A stretch of 64,000 nucleotides of DNA from Tetraselmis striata. Taxonomy: Eukaryota; Chlorophyta; Chlorodendrophyceae; Chlorodendrales; Chlorodendraceae. Positions 20,031 through 31,389 of this stretch are shown piece by piece (the first letter of the stretch is position 1; each line of letters begins with the position of its first letter). The stretch covers positions 62,001 through 126,000 of the forward strand of contig VCJN01001809.1 of the NCBI GenBank assembly GCA_006384855.1, given 5' to 3'. The position numbers and the translations under genes are program-made. Below the pieces are notes generated by a model that did not search any database, was not told the DNA's origin, and worked only from the letters and a program-made list of their open reading frames with translations.

Positions 20031-20714
20031 CCATTATGTCGACCTCAACGACTACCACCCAACACTGGTGGCATCCGCGATCGCGGCGGTTGTGCGCCCC
20101 CACTCAGCGCGGCTGCCAGCCCTCGCTCTACCAGCACCCATTGTCCGCGTGTCCACGGCGCCGCGCACCTATCAAGAGGACATCTGCAGCACTCGCCCCG
20201 ATGACTGGAAGACGTCCATGAACCATAAGATCAACTCTATCACCACGATGGCACTTTTCGCCTGGGTCAACGTCCCTGAGCTTCGACGCAACAACGAGTC
20301 CGCGGTCGTCCAACAGATGGCGTGGGCCTTCACGGCGCAGCACAAAATGGCAACATCATCAGGCGCGAGGCCGGCGTGATCGTCCGCGGCAATCTACTCA
20401 CCACCGGCGAGACCTACAATGACGCCAAGACCTATGCCCCAGTCGTTCACTTCGTCGCCTTGCGCACCACCATTGCTAACACCCAGGTTCAACTCACCTG
20501 GGAGCTCTATCAGTTCGACGTCCGCTGTGTTTTCCTCAACGCCGATCGAAATGCAGATACCTATGACTACCTCTCCCCCGGCTGTGGCCGTAAGGACCAG
20601 GCTTGGAACCCCGTTGAGGCACTCTACGATCTGCCGCAGGCACCCAAGGCATGGTTTGCTTTTCTTCCTTTCTACGTGACTTCGACTTCATCGGCTCCGC
20701 ACCGGACGGCGTGA
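20031..20714 (+). pseudogene. pol: Copia reverse transcriptase, N-terminal half only
   Basis: In frame with 8414-8837 once the nested transposon is removed. Copia RT landmarks appear in order: DDWKTSMNHKINSI, a VNVPE stretch, a frame change near 20340, then VIVRGN, GETYND..TYAPVVHF, ALRTTIAN, YQFDVRCVFLNA (the conserved QfDv..AFLna) and ALYDLPQAPKAW. It stops soon after. The YVDD catalytic segment and the rest of the palm are absent, an internal deletion of roughly 150-200 codons. RT would synthesise element cDNA; this copy cannot. Confidence 0.85.
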
Positions 20715-20759
20715 TCCATCTTCATCGGGAAACCTGCATCATTGACATTCTGACTACCT

Positions 20760-21264
20760 TTCACATGACGGAGAGCAAGCCTCGCCGCCTGCCCTGCACG
20801 CTGAATACCAACTTTCATAACACTGCAGTCACCTACCGTGCGCAGGTTCGGAGGCAACGTGGCCATGTTTACTGCCGCAGCAGAGTTCGTGGCGCTCTGC
20901 GTGGTCTGCACATGTCTGGCGGTTATTCACGTTCTTCTGCGCCAAGCTCAGCCACCCCACTGCTGCCCCGGTGAAAATATGCGGGGACAATCGCGCATGC
21001 ATCGTTCAGGTGCAACATGGTATAATTACAGGCGCGGAACGCCACATTGACCTCCAGTTTCAGTATGCGGTCCAACTCTACCAAGACGGCATTATCTACA
21101 TGTACTACACGCCTACCCCGGCCCACCTGGCCGACTTCATCGCCGAAGCGCTGCCGCTGCCTACCTTTCTTCATTTCCGCGCTTTCCTGATGGGGTCATC
21201 CGAGGAGCCTTGCGTTGCGCCCCTGCCGCCATCAGTCCTGCGCCCACGGGATTCCACAGGATGA
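20760..21264 (+). pseudogene. Copia connection/RNase H remnant
   Basis: MTESKPRRLPC at 20767 is the RT tail (MSDCKPVxTPL equivalent), so the intervening catalytic part is deleted. From 20838 one frame reads FGGNVAMFTAAAEFVALCVV (the sTaEAEfva motif). From 20971 another reads KICGDNRACI, AERHIDLQFQYAVQL, YTPTPAHLADFIAEAL, the D-N, H-I-D and A-D landmarks of copia RNase H. Frames shift between them. Confidence 0.85.
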
Positions 21265-21271
21265 GGAGGGG
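21259..21271 (+). promoter_or_regulatory. Polypurine tract
   Basis: GGATGAGGAGGGG directly before the 3' LTR, the expected plus-strand primer for copia cDNA synthesis. Confidence 0.7.
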
Positions 21272-21275
21272 TGTT

Positions 21276-21783
21276 CGTTGGACCCAAGGTACCCCGGTAC
21301 CCTGAATCCGCTTTTTCTCTCTGTGAAATCCGCATTTTTCCAGTGAACAACTGGCTGCCGTACATGTGCCTAATTTAGACCGTATGGCAGAATTACGGCA
21401 CCCAGTTGTTACCAAAGCATGGCACTTAGGCATCTTTGCCAACTTGCCTTCTTAGACGGAGAGGTGTCCGTCCTAATTGACACCTAGCCGGCTGGTATAA
21501 ATTGCCAGCCTTGGCTTCTTGTAATTCAGTCAACTGCTTTTCCAGAAATATTCCGACTCACCCTTTCTCTCTCGTGACAGTGCCACTCAGCCATCACCAC
21601 GGCGACAGCGACTACCTATCGTCCATCGCCCACGGCTCATAGCAGCCCTTTGCTTTTCCAGCTTGCACCTTGCTTGCTAGCACTCGACGTGATTCGACGC
21701 GTGCACGCCGACTCTCGCCGACTCTTCCCCCATCAGTGACAGTGCCACTCAGCCATCTATCACTTCGACAATCCACTCCGACA
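21276..21783 (+). repeat. 3' LTR of the copia element
   Basis: 508 bp, partner of 5629-6132. Its first base is C where the 5' LTR has T, so the terminal TG is mutated; the end GACA is intact and is followed by GTGAT. High LTR identity implies a fairly recent insertion, and the nested transposon is younger still. Confidence 0.92.
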
Positions 21784-21788
21784 GTGAT

Positions 21789-22610
21789 ATTAGTAATATA
21801 CGCGACGATGAGTACGGGTACGGTACGCAATATTCAGTGCGCTTGCATTGCCCACGCGTAGGATGGTACTACAGTATTACCGCGCGTCTTCAATGTACTG
21901 ATGCCCTCGCAGTGCTCGTACGTCTATTGACGCGGTCTACATGCGCATGTCATAACACTAGTAGTTCCGCCGTCACCTGTCGCGCACACGGCGGGCGCTG
22001 TTGCAGCGGGTCTCGGCTTGCGTATATGGTATCCTAGGCGGCATTCTCTCTGCCGGTGTGCAGATGGCCAAGTCTTATGCGTGTGCTCGTGCCCACTTTG
22101 CGTCTTCTCATGTTACTGCTTCCACCCCGCAGTCGCTGTAGAGGACCTTTCTGATTGCCTTTTTTTTGGTGATTTCCGATAATTATCGCCTTATGCTACT
22201 AGCTCATGTAAATATAACACTAGTAGTTTCATTAGGTTGGAAGCCGTGAATGCATTGTGAATATATATATATATCTCGATTACATTAGCGACTATGTTAC
22301 ATATATACATTACAGTGTCCTATTGATGTGAGGAAAGGTGCGTGTGGTGGAGAAAGTGAGTGCTATTCCACTGAGTGATGGTAGAGTATGATCTGCTTAA
22401 AGGTCGACATGCGCCATGCCTGATACATCTGGCGACGCGATGTGGCCGACAGAGCGCGGGCGCAGCCCCTCACCTGACCGGCTCGCGCTACGCGCCTAAT
22501 GTGCTATGATGATTAGGGCTAGTGAGGGTATAGGATATATCCTCACAATTGCTGCCATATGAACACTACTACCCTCAGTAACACCGGCTACTGATGCGCG
22601 TAATCCTCGG
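21789..22610. other. Intergenic; no gene seen
   Basis: AT-richer stretch with an ATATATATATATATC microsatellite near 22261. No open frame with protein-like composition. Confidence 0.45.
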
Positions 22611-22614
22611 GTGA

Positions 22615-22875
22615 GTGCTAAAAAGTAAAGTTCGCCCCTGGACATCGGCCGAAGCCGCCCAGCACTTGACCTCTTGCGCCGACTGCAGTCGTAGGTCGGG
22701 CATAGCCCGTAGATCATTGCCTCTTTCGAACCCCGAAGGGCTAATGCATCAACCGGGGAAACCCGGGACACACCGGGACGATATTGCCGAAAAAACATTG
22801 GCAAGGAATCGAACCCGGTACCTCTCGCGTACGAGACGGCCGCTCAACCGAGCGGACAAGGGACGCACCGACAAG
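22615..22875 (-). repeat. tRNA-derived SINE-like sequence
   Basis: On the minus strand, 22870-22795 reads GCTCGGTTGAGCGGCC (A-box-like, D-arm pairing GCTC/GAGC), then TCTCGTACGCGAGA (hairpin) and GGTACCGGGTTCGATTCC (consensus B box). The anticodon arm does not form a normal 5-bp stem with a 7-nt loop and the T stem does not close, so it is not a working tRNA. It looks like a Pol III-derived repeat head. A similar but shorter copy lies at 35325-35376. Confidence 0.45.
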
Positions 22876-23680
22876 GGGTGAGAGCTACCGTGTCGATGTA
22901 CAGACATAAATAACATGAACCATGCGATAATAGCGATAATAGGATACGCTTCGCTGGATTAGCGACGACTGCTCTCCTCCCGCCCATGCAGCCAGCGGCC
23001 ACTTTGCCCCTTTGTTCCATGTGACCTAGGCATCAACTCATACAGCGCACACACCCCTCCAGAACAACACCGCTCTAGGTATGATGTTCTCTAGGTGCTA
23101 TGCACCTGGCTACCCTATCATTAGCGGGATTGAGCGACGTACCCTATGCAATCGGGCGCGTCGTGATGCCCCACAAGCTACCTATGTATGTGTGCTCACA
23201 ATGTAAATTAACTATCTTTGCTCTCTCTGCTCTCCCTCTCTCTCCCTCTCTCTCTCTCTCTCTCCCTATTTTGACGAGGCCACTTTTATGTAGTAATAGT
23301 GTATATGCTTTAGTAGATAGACCTTAAGACACTTCTGGCACTCGTAGTAGTAGCTTCTAGCTAGCATTATCACTGGTCGGTAATGCTCCACGGGCTGATG
23401 CGTGCGAGGCTGCTACAAGTATGAGTATTTGGCGGTCTATAGTCAACACTCAATGCTTGTAAAACGCCAGATCATAGGAGGATACATGATGTGTTTGGCA
23501 ACGACATCCACGCTCTGGTTGTATTGCTACTCATTTAGTGCCGCACACACTCTCTACTTTCCCTCACGGCCTGGTACAGGTACGTACCGACGCTCACCAG
23601 TAGCATCGAACGACGAAATCACCAGTACCGTTCAAGAAAACTCCCCCCGTCACAACGCCAACACATGGCTTAAAATACAT
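22876..23680. other. Intergenic with CT microsatellite
   Basis: CT/CCCT-rich run at 23219-23268. No supported gene. Confidence 0.45.
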
Positions 23681-23829
23681 AGTGTCCGAAATTCCTACCC
23701 CGCCACACGCCGGCCTCCGCCGCCTGCCGCCACCTGCTCCTGCCATGCGCAGCCCGCCGACTGCCTCCCCCCCAGTCCTCTTGCGACAGCCGGGAGGACA
23801 GACCCCCCGGTCGGACCTCGGACGAGGAC

Positions 23830-24630
23830 ATGGGGACGGAAGGCGAGGACTCGCTGGGGAACCCGGGGCGGCCACAAGCGGACGAGGCAATGGCAGATCT
23901 GCCCCCATCGGTCGGCGGCTCAGCCGCCCCGCCGCCACACACACCCCACCAGCACGTCCCACAGGACGCACCGGCCGACCCGGCCACCGCTGACTCACAC
24001 GCCCCACCCCCGCGTGATGCAATAAAGGCTGAGGAGGGAGAGATCCCGGCCGGTCAGGCCGCAAACGCCCCCCCGGGCAGTGCGAGCCCGACCGCGCCGG
24101 ATGATCAGACCATCCGCACCCCACGCAGATTCTCACGGATTCAAAAGCCGCATGCACCAGGGCCCCCGCCCAATGACGCCCCGGCCGCTCCTGCCCCTCG
24201 CGGAATCGTCAGAACCAAAACCAAAACCCATCGCTCCCTCAAGCGCAGTCTCAGCAATGGCCGCCATGCCGCTGCGACCGCAGCTACCTCTGATCCAGTG
24301 CCGCCCGCCCGGCCGCCCGCCCATACGGACGACGATGCCGCTGACCCCACCTCCCTCGTCCGCAAAACGACTACGTACGCCGACACACTGAGGCACCATA
24401 AGCCTCGTCCCATACCCCCCGCTAGATCCCCGGGACACCCGACCGGCACCACTTGCCCCAGCCTATCGGCCACCCCGGCAGGTACAGAGGCGCCACAAAC
24501 TACAAGTCGCGGGCCACCACTTACTGCGGCCGACGCGCTACCCAAGCGAAGCGCGCGCCCTCGCGCCCAACCCCCGAAATACCGCACGGGGCGGTCGCTA
24601 AGGTGGCCGCTACCCTACAGAAAGCCCTAG
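23830..24630 (+). CDS. Unrecognised proline/alanine-rich ORF, 266 codons
   Basis: ATG at 23830 (MGTEGEDSLGNPGR) to a stop at 24628. The composition is Pro, Ala, Thr and Arg with no obvious domain. PRRFSRIQK and VRTKTKTHRSLKRSLSN are basic clusters. It could be the disordered N-terminal half of a retroelement ORF1, because proline-rich frames continue to 25400 across two C runs (24720, 24890). No zinc knuckle or RT is seen. It could also be GC-rich sequence that is open by chance. Confidence 0.3.
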   Translation: MGTEGEDSLGNPGRPQADEAMADLPPSVGGSAAPPPHTPHQHVPQDAPADPATADSHAPPPRDAIKAEEGEIPAGQAANAPPGSASPTAPDDQTIRTPRRFSRIQKPHAPGPPPNDAPAAPAPRGIVRTKTKTHRSLKRSLSNGRHAAATAATSDPVPPARPPAHTDDDAADPTSLVRKTTTYADTLRHHKPRPIPPARSPGHPTGTTCPSLSATPAGTEAPQTTSRGPPLTAADALPKRSARPRAQPPKYRTGRSLRWPLPYRKP

Positions 24631-25400
24631 AAGTCAAAACCCAAGTCCCAGCGGCGCCCGCGGCTCCACCACCAACAAATCAGGGCTCGGCCGGACCTTC
24701 CACAGCCACATGGGCGCCCCCGCCCCCCCCCCCCCCTCCCTGTCCAACCCCTGCGCTGACATGGCGGGCCCAATGCGTCAACATACCCCAGACTGGCGCC
24801 GGCGGCCCAGCCCTGCCGGCGCTCTACAAACTTCCTCTCCACGACCTAAAACACCTTACCCGTACGGGCGAGTACAACCTCCCCCCCTCCCCCCCCCCCC
24901 CCCCCCCCCCCATCGGACACAGCCACCCTGGTGCACAACGACATAGCCAACCCCCAACACGAAATCACCACTTCTGTCGAACGCCACAACGCGTCGGCGC
25001 CCATTCTCCACAACACCAACAAACACTGGTCCCACATCACAGCAACCCCCGCGGACATATACGTCTGCTTCAAACGCCTTAAGGCGGCAAGACATACATG
25101 GCTTTATTTACTCCTCCGCCGCTCCCCCCCCCCTCCCCCCCCCCACATCTGCCTCTCCCCCACCGACGCACACACCACTGGCTACCGTCCGACCCCCCAA
25201 ACACAAATACCCCCTCAGCGACCTCTGCGCCCGCGAACAAACCGCCTACCCCCACACGCAACTACCACCGGCGATAAATCCGTGCTCCCTGCTCGCCGAC
25301 ACCGAAACAAGCAGCACTCCCCCGAACGACACCTCCCCCATCTAACAACGGCCGCGATGGCGCCCGCTTCGGCATGGGGCCCCCTGCACGATACCTAGAG
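24631..25400 (+). other. C-rich continuation of proline-rich frames
   Basis: Several overlapping frames, interrupted by C runs at 24718-24738, 24882-24911 and 25121-25143. A NPQHEITTSVERHNASAPIL segment (about 24950) is the only part with ordinary composition. No gene can be defended. Confidence 0.3.
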
Positions 25401-26361
25401 CGGGCAGGACGCTCCGGCTGCCTTAGTCCAGCTAGGTCTCCTCTGCGGGACACCCATACCTTAGTCGAAGTGGACGGTAAAAAGGCACCGCCCTAGCCCG
25501 ACCCCTACTTGAGCAGCGGGTCGATGTTGCAACTAGCGGACCAACAACCAGCGGACTATTGCTTGGGGCTCTATGCCGAACTAGGCGCGGAGGACGGAGA
25601 AGCCGCGAAGCCGGTGATAGTAGATTAGCGGGGCAGGCGAAGGCTGCAACGGAAGGAGGCGGGGATGGAAGCAGAAGAGGAAGGCCGGTAGCCGGTAATA
25701 CGCATCGGTGTCCCTAACATGGTTAAGATGGCAGGCCCCAAGAACAACTCGGTTCGGGCGGCGGATGAGAGCAACGAATTAACATGTTGTAACTCAATTT
25801 CAATTTATAGGGCCGCGAGTGTGCGCATTACGCATGGGGGCATACAACATTATTAAACGGGGGACATACTGACAATATAGTGCGTGACAATATATGTAAG
25901 GCGTGTATAGTGACACCGTCGGTGACGGTTTGCTCTTATTGTTCGGATGGGCATCATCATACAAGCATCGATAGTTCGATACGACACACGCCGGGCGCGC
26001 TGATGCGGGGATATTAAGTTGGTCGTGCCGGTGCATGGCTCAAGAAGGGTGGAGACACGGGGAAAGTAAACTTGGGAACCTGGATAATGATATACCCCGT
26101 AGCAGATACCATATTCATTTACTATTGATTATCGATATACAATGTAGCGACTATAATACCGGCGGGATGTAAGCGTTATTTACAGGTAAATTGCAACTAC
26201 ATAGAGACATGATGTAATAATTGCAGCGCCCCGCCGCGCCTGTAAGAGTACAATATTATTCTGCATGTAGACGAACAACGGGGTGTAGACGAGGTGTAGA
26301 CGAACAACGGGATATGCCGATATTTAATCGTACATTTAATTCTATATAATCGTACCTTGTT
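25401..26361. other. Intergenic; no gene seen
   Basis: Short frames only. Base composition changes from GC-rich to AT-rich near 25760. Confidence 0.45.
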
Positions 26362-26369
26362 GTTGGTAC

Positions 26370-28441
26370 CAGGGTTGCCCCGAAGGGGCTTCAGTTCAGG
26401 CCACTTCAGGCTGAAGTCCCGACTTCAGCTGAATTCAGTTCAGGCTGAATACCTAGCGAAAATGGCCTGAATACCCCCTACCTGAAGTCCCTCTAATCGT
26501 ACGAGTTTTGAGTGTAGCGGCTAGCGTACAATCCAATCGTTCTGATATGTCGGAATCCGCAGAGAAATTGTACTATAATCGCCCTAGGTGTCGCACACGG
26601 CCGCATCCGTACCAGGCCCACATACACAGCATATAGTACATTATGGTGCGCCAATAGTATATTGCGCAGTGTTAAACGGTGTTCTCAGTTTCGGTAATGC
26701 GTCATCCTGCACTTGCTGTATTCCTTGGGCGGCAACGCAGGCTGGCGACCGCCGCCAAGGAATACGGAATACCGCATCACCAAATGGCGCGCGATCGCAG
26801 CACTACACTCTCCACTCTCAAGTCTCAAGTCTCAACCCTACGCCCAGTCCCCCCCCTCCCCCCCCCCCAAGCTGATTATGGAAGCCGCGCAGGTTGCCTC
26901 GGAGGCCGCCGAACCTTAAGCCGGCGCTGCGGAGGCCGAAGTCGACATGCAGGCCGCCGGCCACGAAGAGAGCATGCCGCCGCCGCCCTCAGGCTCGCGC
27001 CCCGGCCCATCCCGCCATACGAACCGCCGTAACGTTGGCGATTCGTCGCAGTCCGCTTTGCCCCGGCCCGACAGTGCCAGCGCTGAACCACCGATAGAAC
27101 TTGACGGTGACGACGAGCAAGCAGCCGGCATCCCATGTGATGTGGTAGACATGCCCAGCTCCACTATCTACTGACTGCCATATGTGTGTTGGATGTGTAC
27201 GTGCAGAGTTTCACCTTGAGCAAGATTCAGAATAAGCTATAATCTTGCATCACCTCGACCAAGAAGTCCTCCAAGGGCTGGCACGCGCTGGTCCTCGCAT
27301 GCCGTGAGATGTGGGTGAAGGCTGTCAAGTTCATCACACCAGTGAAGACGCACTTCACCAGCGTATGTTTACACAACATGCCATGCTGTTTTGTATTACT
27401 CCTGAGCTGTTGTGCATGCCATGTCGTGCTGCAATACAACATACTGACATGCGTATTGCTTGCATATGCACGTCAGACATGGAGCATGCTGAGGAGCCTT
27501 ATCACGACACGTGCTGTGGTGGATCACCACCTGCATGGCACAATGCCACAGACCGCCAGCTCAAACTTGCGAGAGCGGCAGCCAGCCCACGAGGAATGGT
27601 CTGTGGCAACGGCCATGGAGTTTGTGCTGTCCCACCCCCGCAAACTCGGAATCGGAATTGGCACGTATGTTGCTTGCAATCCCTGCTAGTCAGATAGAGT
27701 GTGAGCGCGTGTTCCCTCTCGCTGGCCTAGTCACGCAGAGCCTGCGGAAGAAGATGGGTGTGGGGAATATGGCCACTGAAGTATCCATACACAATAATGT
27801 AGACCTGGTTGCACAGGTGGACGATGCTCTCTCGTGCAACTTTGGCTAGGAGTGTTACATGCTCTCTGTCAAGCCGGATATCAAGGCCACCGAATCGTAA
27901 GGAAGTCATCAAGACACTGGTAGCATGGAAAGGCGGGAGGGTCAGGGTTTTTCATCAAAGTTATGTAACAATTTCTTTACAAGCACTAAGTAATTTATTG
28001 GCCACTGTCTCTTGGGGGTGGGGGTGGGGGGGGGGGGGGGGGGGCGGGGGGGGGGGTAAGGGGGCGCAAAGGCACGCCGGCCCGCCGACCACCTCTTGCT
28101 CAGCGGAACGGCATGAGCACACGTATATACATATATATATCACTCCATATGCATGTTCGGAGGTCCATGTGTTGTCATGCTTGCCGCTAGGTATTAGTGA
28201 CTCAATAGACGCTGCTATGCCCACACCACATACAATATACATAGTACCTTGAGGGGGGTTCAGGCGCGAAGTTCAGCCTGAATACCTGAATACCTGAACT
28301 GAAGCGTCTTCAGGCTGAATTCAGGCCTGAATTCAGGCCTGAATTCAGCCTGAAGACCCTTCAGCTGAATTCAGCCTAAAGTGCCTGAATTCAGTTCAGG
28401 CTGAACTGAATACCTCTGGGGGGGGGTTCAGGGCAACCCTG
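26370..28441 (+). mobile_element. Decayed hAT transposon
   Basis: Perfect 11-bp terminal inverted repeats CAGGGTTGCCC (26370-26380) and its complement (28431-28441), flanked by identical 8-bp duplications GTTGGTAC (26362-26369 and 28442-28449). CAGGG ends and 8-bp duplications are diagnostic of hAT. Both subterminal regions are packed with the palindrome CTGAATTCAG and CAGGCTGAA variants. The coding part is fragmentary, and a G run of more than 25 at 28018-28056 interrupts the 3' half. Confidence 0.92.
26862..27849 (+). pseudogene. hAT transposase remnant
   Basis: The clearest part is 27655-27849: LARMLLAIPASQIECERVF, then AGLVTQSLRKKM and SIHNNVDLV, the hATC dimerisation region (P.s...ER.FS.aG..v...R..l). 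The usual S is P in this copy. Upstream 27300-27360 gives VKAVKFITPVKTHFTS, typical of the middle of hAT transposases. Frames are interrupted and the BED zinc finger and catalytic acidic residues could not be located. Confidence 0.75.
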
Positions 28442-28559
28442 GTTGGTACCATCTGTACTTCGGTGACTATTCGTACGATACTCGTACCCGTTGTGGGGTA
28501 CATGCAGAATTATTTGATTGGCCGTGTTCGCATCCTTGAATTATATTATACACGCCCAC

Positions 28560-28798
28560 CCACCCACCCACCGCGGGCGCGACGACCGTCCTCGGGCCTC
28601 GGAATCGCGGGCCCTTCCTCCGCCTCCACCCCCGGCTGGGGATGGGGGCGGGGCTCGTGCACGGGTTGCGCCTTGGTAGCCTTGGCCCCGCCCGTGCTGC
28701 CGCTGCCGCGGAGGAGCAGTGTGAGCTGGACACCGGCGTCTTACGTCGTTGGTGGTCCGGTCAAGTCCCCGTTCGCTATTCTTTGAGCACCCTCTCCC
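28560..28798 (+). repeat. Dispersed GC-rich repeat, left copy, first part
   Basis: GACGACCGTCCTCGGGCC through GAGCACCCTCTCCC. It matches the reverse complement of 53870-54105. In the intact copy the sequence runs straight on into the part found here only after 34476, so the left copy has been split by the CACTA element. Confidence 0.8.
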
Positions 28799-29085
28799 CA
28801 CTAGGCTCCCAGCCTGTCTCGTAATTATACGACAATACCCTGTATTTATCTTGTAATCTTACCACTAGTATGACACTTGTCTGTAGTCATTCCGTGACGT
28901 ACTCGTAATAAACTGCATCAGGCGCATATCACACGTCCTCGCGACGCTGCATCCAACGCGGACTATTTTTACATCTGCCCCTTGAAGCCCGACAATCTCG
29001 ATACGCTCTGGCCTAATCCGCGATAGCGCGCGCGCGGCAGTGCCAGTGGGCGGGCGCGCGGCAGTGGGCGGGCGGAATAAATTAT

Positions 29086-30302
29086 TTACATCCGGTTTTG
29101 ACTGGGACCGCCTCGGCGGCCGGCGTGCTGCTCGCGGGTGGCGGCAGCGGCTACGACGGCCCGGCGGCCGGCCCGCGACCCGAGCGCCCCACCGCCCGCC
29201 CTGGCCCCGGCACCACCCCGGCCCTTGGCCAGCCCTCCAGCCGCCGGCTTGGCGGGCTGCTTGGCCTTCTTGGCCGGGGGCTCCGGGCTACTGCCCTCGT
29301 CGACGTTGTCGCCGGGGACGGCTTGCGGGGCGGCCAGGTTCTTGACCGCGTTGGTGTTGTGCTTGATGATGCCGCCCGCCCTCTTCTGCTGCTGCGCCAG
29401 CACGCCCATCAAGCCGTGGAGCTTTGGCGACGCAGCGGTGCCCGCCAGCGGCAGCGACACGATCTTGTTGCGCTGAACACTCGATACGATCGGCTTATTA
29501 CCGCCGAACGTCGGGACTGGACGGGGGTCTGACACAACAACTGCGAAAGTCAGTATGCGTGTTGATTGCTTGTCGTGGCGGCGGTGGCTGTGTAATCGAA
29601 CAAGTGCGGAAACAAACGCGACTCACCTGCGGCTTCCCAATGCGGCGTCACCTCGCAGACCTCCTCCTCGCCCTTGAACATCACGTTAGCAGGGGGGCAC
29701 TTGCCGGCTTGGTAGTACCTCCCCAGCTCGCTCTGGTTCCATGCCTCTGCAAGGTCGAGGGCCTTCGCGAGTCCGTCCGCGCTCGGCAATGGTCCCTTCT
29801 TCCTACCTCCTTGGCCGTCCTTGCCCTCATCCTGGAAGTAGTACCGAGCGAGGTAGTTCCTCACGTTCCCCTGCTTCCTGTACATCACGAGGTGCACCGT
29901 CAGCACGACCCACAAGGATGGTCGCAGTGGGGTTGGGAGGAAGGGGGAGGGGCTGTACTCTCGGAACGCGGCAATGACGGCCTCCTTGGCGTAGACGACG
30001 TTGTCGGCTGTGTAGCCAGCACGGTAGTTGAAGGTAGTGTAGCAGATCCGCTCGGTGTACGGGGGCGCGGCGATGGAAAACCTGTGCGTCTTCTTCAGAG
30101 GGTAAGGGATCCATGTCTGATTGTCGCGCGGCCAGCATTCGTCAAAGACAGCCGACAGCACCGCCTTGTCCTTGGCTGCAGGAGCAAACAGCAAAACGCG
30201 GCACGGGCCAATCCTCCGCTGGGACTTCGCGCAAGAGGCGCAGAGTGTCCTCGACGAGCCTCGCCAATCTATGCCATAAAACAACTTGCCCGCGCTGCTC
30301 AA
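29086..30302 (-). CDS. Unrecognised two-exon protein of the CACTA element
   Basis: Exon 1 runs from 30302 or further upstream to 29627, with donor CCGCAG|GTGAGT. Exon 2 is 29086-29528, with acceptor TGTGTCAG. The first exon has an ordinary folded-protein composition: FYGIDWRGSSRTLC, PAAKDKAVLSAVFDECWPRD, PPYTERICYTTFNYRAGYTADN, and a YRKQGNVRNYLARYYFQ segment. Exon 2 gives PTFGGNKPIVSSVQRNKIV and ends in a basic Ala/Gly/Lys tail (PPAKKAKQPAKPAAGG). I recognise no domain. Position inside the CACTA element suggests a TnpA-like DNA-binding or accessory role, which is inference only. Confidence 0.5.
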
Positions 30303-30909
30303 CGGTGCGTTCTGCGCCCCGCTACCTGCAGGCCGTTCTGTGCGGGGCCCAGCTTGTGCGCAACGGCCGTGCGGTCAACGCCTGTGAAATTCAAATCCTC
30401 CACGCAGTCATGTCAGCCACTCGCCGACTCAGTGTACCTTTCAGGGTGGACTGGAGCCTCCGGCTCGTAGTGAGAGTATGGGATGGACCGTCGGCCGAGG
30501 CGTTCTTAACCGCGCTCTGCGAGTGCGGTATGCGAGTGCGGTCTGCGGGTGCGAGTGTGCCGTCACGCGAGCGCAGCTGCTGCTTTATTCAAAAACACCA
30601 AGTCCGGCGCCACGCGCCTAGAAGACCTCATCGCGCTCGCTGTTGGCGCACTCCGGCTTGCTGTGTAATCATCGCCTAATGTCCCGTATATGTCCCGTAT
30701 TTTGCGTTTACATGAGGACACATTTGACACACAATTGCGACAGAACCGCAAATCGGCCGTAGCTAACCCTTAACGGGGAATGGTCGCGTAATCTGGCGTA
30801 CTCCGCTTCTAAATCGAATGCACGTGTCTACTGCACAAGCCCAATCAGTCAGACATGCGGCTGATTATACGTCAGGGCTGCCGACGGTGGGGTAGTAGGT
30901 CATAACAAC

Positions 30910-31389
30910 ATGTGTCGTACTGCCCAACTGCGCGCGATGGATGCAACCCCGGAAGTGAAGCCACAGCCCGTGGCGAAAGGGGCAGCCCCCGGACCCGAAC
31001 CCGACGAGTCGGTGGAGGAAACGTCAGCCCCCGCGCCCGTTCCCGGCGAGGTGCTGCACTGCCCGTGGGACGATCTACCTGAGGACGTGTGGGCGAACAT
31101 TCGGGAAAAGGCCACTAACAGCTGCCCCGTAGTGTTTGGCGCCCTAAAGGAATGGCTCCCTCGAAGGACTGTGAGCCGCGCGTGGTCCAAGGCTTGGCTG
31201 CCCCTCCAAGAGCACACAAGCTTCAAAAAACTTTGGCGGGTTCAAGAGCACATATGGAGTAGGCGACCACACGTGCCTAAGTTCAAACGAGGCGATCTTG
31301 TGACGCCTCCTGCTGCCTTGCCCGACCCCCTCCCCCCCTTGCCAAGGTGGGAGCTACTAGTTATCCATAGCGGGGGAAGTACAAAGTAG
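30910..31389 (+). CDS. F-box-like short protein in the CACTA element
   Basis: 159 codons if started at 30910; the ATG at 30937 (MDATPEVKPQP) is also possible. After an acidic, proline-rich first third comes PWDDLPEDVWANIREKA, then VSRAWSKAWLPLQEHTSFKKLW, which follows the F-box outline LP.dvw..I......vs..W. F-box proteins recruit substrates to SCF ubiquitin ligases. The match is weak and no substrate-binding repeat follows. It could be a captured host fragment or chance. Confidence 0.35.
   Translation: MCRTAQLRAMDATPEVKPQPVAKGAAPGPEPDESVEETSAPAPVPGEVLHCPWDDLPEDVWANIREKATNSCPVVFGALKEWLPRRTVSRAWSKAWLPLQEHTSFKKLWRVQEHIWSRRPHVPKFKRGDLVTPPAALPDPLPPLPRWELLVIHSGGSTK

Larger units (their letters stand above)
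5629..21783 (+). mobile_element. Ty1/copia LTR retrotransposon carrying a cytosine methyltransferase domain; split by a nested DNA transposon
   Basis: Both LTRs are present and end in GACA; the 5' copy starts TGTTGG. The element is flanked by the 5-bp TSD GTGAT (5624-5628 and 21784-21788). Without the nested transposon it is about 5.0 kb, normal for copia. Order: LTR, gag with zinc knuckle, a decayed C5-methyltransferase domain, RT and RNase H remnants, LTR. No aspartic protease motif and no integrase (zinc HHCC plus DDE) can be seen. RT lacks its YVDD region. The element is therefore non-autonomous or dead. Confidence 0.9.

Noticed and set aside
22795..22870. A functional tRNA gene on the minus strand
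   Set aside because: A and B boxes are present, but the anticodon stem and T stem do not pair correctly and no acceptor stem closes.
24453..25398. Long proline-rich ORFs as real proteins
   Set aside because: Overlapping frames on both strands, driven by C runs; no domain or consistent splice structure.
30910..31389. A host F-box gene
   Set aside because: It lies inside the CACTA element, the F-box match is weak and no substrate-binding repeats follow. Kept only as a low-confidence ORF.
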